Assembly (NCBI RefSeq): GCF_000702205.1
Contig: NZ_JNKW01000007.1
Location: 96,945 to 160,944 of the forward strand
DNA: 64,000 bases
Reading direction: 5' to 3'
Source of the DNA: Lachnospira multipara LB2003
Lineage (GTDB): Bacteria > Bacillota > Clostridia > Lachnospirales > Lachnospiraceae
The notes below the pieces were generated by a model that ran no database searches, had not been told where the DNA came from, and saw only the letters and a program-made list of their open reading frames with translations. Both the position numbers and the translations under genes were made by a program. Of this stretch, positions 59,180-64,000 are shown one piece after another; position 1 is the first letter of the stretch; every line of letters begins with the position of its first letter.

Positions 59180-62100
59180 ATGTATAAGTTTTTTGATGTT
59201 TTTATGACTTTGAAATTACCTGACAATTTAAGAACATATTTTGAAGATGTTGAGATTATAAAGGTTACTAAAACATCAACAAACTCTTTAGCAAGAATCT
59301 ATATTAAATCCACTAGAATTATAGATAAAGAGATTATTTATAAGGTGGAAGATGCTTTAAAAAGACAGATTTTTAGAATCCAGAATATGAATGTTAGGGT
59401 AATTGAAAGATACAAATTGTCAAGCCAATATAATCCAGTAAATATTATGGATATGTATTATCCAAGTATACTTTTTGAGCTTGAAAAATATTGGACACTT
59501 GAATTTAACATTCTTAAAAATTCCACATGGGAATTTTTATCGAGGGATTGCTTAAAGCTATATATAGAAGATAGCTTCCTTGCAAGAGCACATGGAGAAG
59601 ATCTAGTATCTTATTTTAAACAGATTTTTCTTAATCGATTTGGATTTGAAATTGATGTGGAATACGAATATGTGGAATCAAAGTCTTCATTTGAAGAGGA
59701 GAAGGCATATAAAGTAAGACGAAGAGTTGAAGAAATCCAAAATAACATTAAGGAAGTAGATGAAGAAGTTAAGGCACAGCGCAAGATAAAAGAAGAAAAG
59801 GAAGCAAAACAAAAAGCCTACCTTGAAAAAATGAATGCAAGGGAAAGAGGCGGAAGTAGAAATACTCTTAATTATGCAAAACGTAAGCCAAATGATGATG
59901 TTTTATGGGGTAGAGACTTTTTTGAAGAGCCAATATCTATACAAACAATTGATTCAGCTATAGGTGAATGTGTAATTTCAGGAATGGTTAGAAGTGTAGA
60001 GACAAAGGAAATTCGAAATGAAAGAACTATTGTAAGCTACGCAGTTACTGATTTTACGGATTCAATCATAGTTAAGATGTTTACTAAAAATGAGTATTTA
60101 GAAGAAATATTAGATATAGTAAAGCCAAAGAGCTTTATAAAAATAAAAGGTATAGCTCAGTTAGATAAATATGATGGTGAAATAACAATTTCTAATGTAA
60201 GTGGAATTAGAAGAGCTAACGATACAAGAGTTGTAAGACAGGATAATGCTCTACATAAAAGAGTGGAATTACATTGCCATACAAAGATGAGTGACATGGA
60301 TGGCGTTTCCTATGTTGGAGACATTATTAAACAGGCTTATAAATGGGGCCACAGAGCCATAGCTATTACAGATCATGGCGTAGCTCAGGCCTTTCCAGAT
60401 GCTAATCATACAATTGAAAGCTTAGAAGGAGCAGCCAAAAAGAAGGGCGAGGACTTTGACTTTAAGGTAATTTATGGTGTTGAGGCTTATTTAGTTGATG
60501 ATACAGTAAAGGTTGTAACAAATGCTAAAAATCAGTCTTTAAAAGACAGCTATGTGGTTTTTGATATTGAAACTACTGGTTTTTCAGCTATTGAAGATAA
60601 GATTATAGAAATTGGTGCAGTAAAGGTGTGCAATGGTGAGATAGTTGATAAATTTTCAACTTTTGTAAATCCGCAAATACCAATACCATTTAGAATAGAG
60701 AATTTAACTCATATTAGTGATCAAATGGTTATGAATGCGCCATTAATAGAAGAAGCCCTACCTCAATTTATAGACTTTTGTAAGGATTCTTGTGTAGTGG
60801 CACATAATGCTATGTTTGATACAAGTTTTATTTCAAGAAAAGCAGCGCTTTTAGGAATAGAGCTAGATTTTACAATAATAGATACAGTGCCATTAGCACA
60901 ATTTTTAATGCCAAATCTTCACAATTATAAGTTAGATACATTAACTAAGCATTTAGGCGTAATATTAGATAGCCACCATAGAGCGGTTGATGATGCCAAG
61001 GCAACAGCAGATATTTTTGTGAAATTTATAAAAATGCTTGAGGAAAGAGATATTTTTACTCTAAAGGATTTAAATGAAAAAGCTAAAATGACAGATGATA
61101 TAATAAGAAAATTACATCAATATCACTGTATAATACTAGCTTCTAACGAAATGGGAAGAATAAATTTATATAGACTTATATCAGCATCCCATTTGCAATA
61201 TTTTAGTAGATTTCCTAAGATGCCAAAAAGTTTAGTAAATAAGTATAGGGAAGGCTTAATTATAGGATCAGCTTGTGAAGCAGGGGAATTATTTAGAGCT
61301 TTAGTAAATGGTAGATCAGATGAAGAAATAGCAAGAATAGTAAGTTTTTATGACTATCTTGAGATTCAGCCAATTGGAAATAATGCCTTTATGATAGAAA
61401 AAGAAGACTATTACGTAAAGGATGAGGAAGATTTAAGAGATTTAAATCGAAAAATAGTAGAACTTGGCGATAAATTTGGAAAACCCGTACTTGCAACCTG
61501 TGATGTGCACTTTTTAAATCCAGAAGATGAGGTTTATAGACGAATTCTTATGGCAGGAAAGGGCTTTGATGATGCAGATAATCAGGCACCACTATATTTA
61601 CATACAACAGAAGAGATGTTGCATGAATTTGATTATTTAGGCGAAGAGAAGGCCTTTGAAGTTGTTGTTACAAATACTAATAAAATTGCAGATATGTGTG
61701 AAGTGATTTCGCCAGTTAGACCAGATAAGAGACCACCGGTAATTGAAAATTCAGATGAAATGCTAAGAAAAATATGTTATGACAGAGCACATGAATTATA
61801 TGGCCCAAATCTTCCAGAAATAGTTTCAGAAAGATTAGAGCGAGAATTAAATTCTATTATTTCTAATGGATATTCTGTTATGTATATAATTGCTCAGAAG
61901 TTAGTATGGAAATCTAATGATGATGGATATTTGGTAGGTTCAAGAGGATCTGTAGGATCATCTTTTGCTGCCACAATGGCTGGTATTACTGAAGTAAATC
62001 CATTAAGTCCACATTATTTGTGCCCAGAATGCTATTATGTAGATTTTGATTCAGAGGAAGTTAAAGCTTTTGCAGGTGGCGCAGGATGTGATATGCCAGA

Positions 62101-63676
62101 TAAGTTATGTCCTAAATGTGGTCATAAATTGGATAAATTAGGCTTTGATATACCATTTGAAACTTTCCTTGGATTTAAGGGAAATAAAGAGCCGGATATC
62201 GATCTTAATTTCTCTAATGAGTATCAGTCAAAGGCCCATGCCTTCACTGAGGTTATTTTTGGAAAGGGACAGACATTTAAGGCTGGAACAGTAGGTACAG
62301 TAGCTGATAAGACAGCTTACGGATATGTATTAAAGTATTTTGAAGAAAAAAACGAAAAAAGAGCACAAAAAGGTGAAACACCAATAGTAAAAAGAAGATG
62401 CGAAATTGAAAGAATAGCTAATGGATGTATAGATGTAAAAAGAACAACAGGACAGCACCCTGGTGGAATTGTAGTACTTCCTCTTGGAGATGAAATCCAT
62501 TCATTTACACCAGTACAGCATCCAGCTAATGATATGACAAGTAATATTATTACAACACACTTTGATTACCACAGTATTGATCATAACTTGTTAAAACTTG
62601 ATATATTAGGACATCTAGATCCTACAATGATACGTATGTTACAGGATTTAACAGGAATGGATCCATTAACAATACCGCTAGATTCTAAAGAAGTAATGTC
62701 ATTGTTTAAAGATACAAGCGCACTAAAAATAAAACCAGAAGATATAGGCGGATGTAAACTAGGAGCACTTGGAATACCAGAATTTGGTACAGATTTTGCT
62801 ATGCAGATGCTTATAGATACACAGCCTACTAAATTTTCTGATTTAGTAAGAATAGCAGGTTTATCACATGGTACAGATGTATGGCTTGGAAATGCTCAGG
62901 TTTTATTAAAAGAGGGGAAAGCCACTATCGGTACAGCTATTTGTACAAGAGATGATATTATGACTTATCTAATTCAGATGGGAATAGAATCTGAAACAGC
63001 TTTTAAGATAATGGAAGCAGTAAGAAAGGGTAAGGTAGCCAAGGGTAAAGAAGCAAAATGGGAAGAATGGAAACAATTATTATTAGATCATGGCGTACCA
63101 GATTGGTATATTTGGTCATGTGAAAAAATTCAATATATGTTCCCTAAAGCTCATGCTGCAGCATATGTAATGATGGCTTGGCGAGTAGCTTATTGTAAAG
63201 TATTTTTCCCATTAGAGTTTTATACAGCCTATTTTTCAATAAGAGCTAAGGCTTTTGATTATGAAAAAATGGCAATGGGACGTGATAGACTAGAATATTA
63301 CATAAATGACTATAAACAAAAAAAGGCAGAAGGCACAATTTCTAATGTTGAGGATGATGAATTACATGACATGAGAATAGTGCAAGAAATGTATGCTAGA
63401 GGTTTCGAATTTATGCCAATAGATATATATAAAGCTAAGGCAAGGTCTTTTCAGATAATTGATGGAAAAATAATGCCATCCTTTAAGGTAGTATCAAAAA
63501 TAGGTGAATCTGCAGGTGAATCCATAGAGATTGCGGCTAGATACGGAAAATTCTTATCAAAGGATGATTTAAGAACAAGAGCTAAGATAGGTCAGACAGT
63601 AATAGATAAATTAACCGACTTAGGTTTACTAGAGGGAATGGCAACAAGCAATCAGTTATCATTATTTGATTTATAA
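59180..63676 (+). CDS. polC: DNA polymerase III PolC-type, 1498 aa
   Basis: PolC is the replicative polymerase of low-G+C Firmicutes. The N-terminal domain (~1-230, with a charged coiled coil at ~190-225) precedes an OB domain (~255-345). PHP opens with ELHCHTKMSDMDG near 363 and AITDHG, is interrupted by the DnaQ-type exonuclease (~458-625, VVFDIETTGFS to HHRAVDDAKATADIF) and resumes after it. A Cys4 zinc site lies in CPECYY (~947) and CPKCGHKL. The polymerase aspartates are Asp1006 and Asp1008 in PDIDLNFS. The extreme C-terminus QLSLFDL (1492-1498) is a beta-clamp binding motif. Complete and of normal length. Confidence 0.98.
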   Translation: MYKFFDVFMTLKLPDNLRTYFEDVEIIKVTKTSTNSLARIYIKSTRIIDKEIIYKVEDALKRQIFRIQNMNVRVIERYKLSSQYNPVNIMDMYYPSILFELEKYWTLEFNILKNSTWEFLSRDCLKLYIEDSFLARAHGEDLVSYFKQIFLNRFGFEIDVEYEYVESKSSFEEEKAYKVRRRVEEIQNNIKEVDEEVKAQRKIKEEKEAKQKAYLEKMNARERGGSRNTLNYAKRKPNDDVLWGRDFFEEPISIQTIDSAIGECVISGMVRSVETKEIRNERTIVSYAVTDFTDSIIVKMFTKNEYLEEILDIVKPKSFIKIKGIAQLDKYDGEITISNVSGIRRANDTRVVRQDNALHKRVELHCHTKMSDMDGVSYVGDIIKQAYKWGHRAIAITDHGVAQAFPDANHTIESLEGAAKKKGEDFDFKVIYGVEAYLVDDTVKVVTNAKNQSLKDSYVVFDIETTGFSAIEDKIIEIGAVKVCNGEIVDKFSTFVNPQIPIPFRIENLTHISDQMVMNAPLIEEALPQFIDFCKDSCVVAHNAMFDTSFISRKAALLGIELDFTIIDTVPLAQFLMPNLHNYKLDTLTKHLGVILDSHHRAVDDAKATADIFVKFIKMLEERDIFTLKDLNEKAKMTDDIIRKLHQYHCIILASNEMGRINLYRLISASHLQYFSRFPKMPKSLVNKYREGLIIGSACEAGELFRALVNGRSDEEIARIVSFYDYLEIQPIGNNAFMIEKEDYYVKDEEDLRDLNRKIVELGDKFGKPVLATCDVHFLNPEDEVYRRILMAGKGFDDADNQAPLYLHTTEEMLHEFDYLGEEKAFEVVVTNTNKIADMCEVISPVRPDKRPPVIENSDEMLRKICYDRAHELYGPNLPEIVSERLERELNSIISNGYSVMYIIAQKLVWKSNDDGYLVGSRGSVGSSFAATMAGITEVNPLSPHYLCPECYYVDFDSEEVKAFAGGAGCDMPDKLCPKCGHKLDKLGFDIPFETFLGFKGNKEPDIDLNFSNEYQSKAHAFTEVIFGKGQTFKAGTVGTVADKTAYGYVLKYFEEKNEKRAQKGETPIVKRRCEIERIANGCIDVKRTTGQHPGGIVVLPLGDEIHSFTPVQHPANDMTSNIITTHFDYHSIDHNLLKLDILGHLDPTMIRMLQDLTGMDPLTIPLDSKEVMSLFKDTSALKIKPEDIGGCKLGALGIPEFGTDFAMQMLIDTQPTKFSDLVRIAGLSHGTDVWLGNAQVLLKEGKATIGTAICTRDDIMTYLIQMGIESETAFKIMEAVRKGKVAKGKEAKWEEWKQLLLDHGVPDWYIWSCEKIQYMFPKAHAAAYVMMAWRVAYCKVFFPLEFYTAYFSIRAKAFDYEKMAMGRDRLEYYINDYKQKKAEGTISNVEDDELHDMRIVQEMYARGFEFMPIDIYKAKARSFQIIDGKIMPSFKVVSKIGESAGESIEIAARYGKFLSKDDLRTRAKIGQTVIDKLTDLGLLEGMATSNQLSLFDL

Positions 63677-63680
63677 ATAC

Positions 63681-63772
63681 ACCTAGTATCTAGTCTATAA
63701 ATAGCTAGTGGATATGTAGAAATAATACCTAGTATCTAGTCTATAAATAGCTAATGGATGTGTAGAAATAAT
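63681..63772 (+). repeat. 46-bp tandem duplication downstream of polC
   Basis: Unit 1 is 63681-63726 and unit 2 is 63727-63772; they differ at two positions (G/A and A/G). Each contains CTAG twice and a CTATAAATAG palindrome that may form a small hairpin. The duplication starts 5 nt after the polC stop and no gene lies in it. Confidence 0.93.
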
Positions 63773-63775
63773 AAT

Positions 63776-63820
63776 AAGTCCTTGGGTTAAATAATTGGAT
63801 TAACCTAAGGACTTTATTTA
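63776..63820 (+). terminator. Intrinsic terminator of the polC operon
   Basis: A 15-bp stem (63776-63790 with 63800-63814, one G-U) has a 9-nt loop and a TATTTATT tail. Beyond it, to the window end, there is no gene; the last ~180 bp are AT-rich and hold only the promoter below. Confidence 0.92.
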
Positions 63821-63918
63821 TTGTATGGAAACTGACATAACAAAGAAATAAATGTGACTTAAATAAAGTGAAATATAATATATAGTAAAAAAATTGCAGA
63901 AAAAATGAGAAAAAGGTG

Positions 63919-63947
63919 TTGACATAATAAAAGAGAGGTGATATTAT
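63919..63947 (+). promoter_or_regulatory. Very strong sigma-A promoter at the window end
   Basis: Consensus TTGACA (63919-63924), a 17-nt spacer and TATTAT (63942-63947) with TG at 63939-63940. The transcript would begin with a GCTGC/GCAGC hairpin (near 63957-63971). The strength and leader resemble rRNA-operon promoters of Clostridia, so a 16S gene may follow outside the window; this is inference. Confidence 0.75.
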
Positions 63948-64000
63948 ATACAAGTCGCTGCGATACAGCAGCAACACAAAAACAAAACAAAGCCAGTAAA

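Noticed and set aside
63741..63977. 78-codon minus-strand frame at the window end
   Set aside because: Spans the tandem duplication, a terminator and a strong promoter on the other strand; Phe/Tyr/Leu-rich antisense composition.

Overview
The window is one contiguous, AT-rich stretch (roughly one third G+C by eye) in which every convincing gene lies on the + strand. PolC, CodY, a FliY with CheC domains, CheC/CheD, FlbD and sigma-A-type promoters point to a motile low-G+C Firmicute. The protein sequences and the Lachnospiraceae-like accessory genes suggest class Clostridia, family Lachnospiraceae; this is inference, because no 16S gene is present. No CRISPR array, prophage, insertion sequence or tRNA was recognised.

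Layout. (1) 1-7965: the end of a type IV pilus / type II secretion-like locus, with a PilO-like C-terminus cut by the window edge, four prepilin-like minor subunits resembling GspI/PilV, GspK/PilX, GspH/FimT and GspJ/PilW, and a large DUF5057-type membrane-anchored protein, closed by a terminator. (2) 8062-13671: comM, dprA, topA and codY, i.e. DNA-processing genes leading into the nutritional regulator. (3) 13672-47616: a very large fla/che gene cluster, flgB-flgC-fliE-fliF-fliG-fliH-fliI-fliJ-motE-like | fliK-flgD-TIGR02530-flgE | flbD-motA-motB-fliL-fliM-fliY-cheY-fliO-fliP-fliQ-fliR-flhB-flhA-flhF-flhG-pilZ-cheB-cheA-cheW-cheC-cheD-small membrane protein-fliA-DUF342. (4) 47770-49764: an orphan small protein, a SwrB-like membrane protein and an MltG-like stub. 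(5) 49927-63676: rpsB, tsf, a bactofilin, pyrH, frr, uppS, cdsA, dxr, rseP, ispG, polC (translation, UMP kinase, envelope and isoprenoid lipids, replication). (6) 63677-64000: a 46-bp tandem duplication, a terminator and a very strong promoter that probably drives the next operon, perhaps rRNA.

The order from dprA-topA-codY through fla/che to sigD-swrB-rpsB-tsf-pyrH-frr-uppS-cdsA-dxr-rseP-polC follows that known from Bacillus subtilis. The visible differences are motAB placed beside flbD (swrD), a PilZ receptor before cheB, DUF342 and small genes after fliA, and a bactofilin between tsf and pyrH.

Regulation readable from sequence: a sigma-A promoter with an overlapping CodY-box-like site before flgB; sigma-28 (FliA/SigD)-like promoters before fliK, before the TIGR02530-flgE pair and before cheY; terminators that bracket the hook cassette; and several places where an intrinsic terminator overlaps the next promoter. 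The main candidates for something undescribed are a short terminator-bounded transcription unit between codY and flgB, a 30-bp hairpin present twice within the flagellar cluster, and the recurring terminator/promoter overlaps. None of these was tested by computation.
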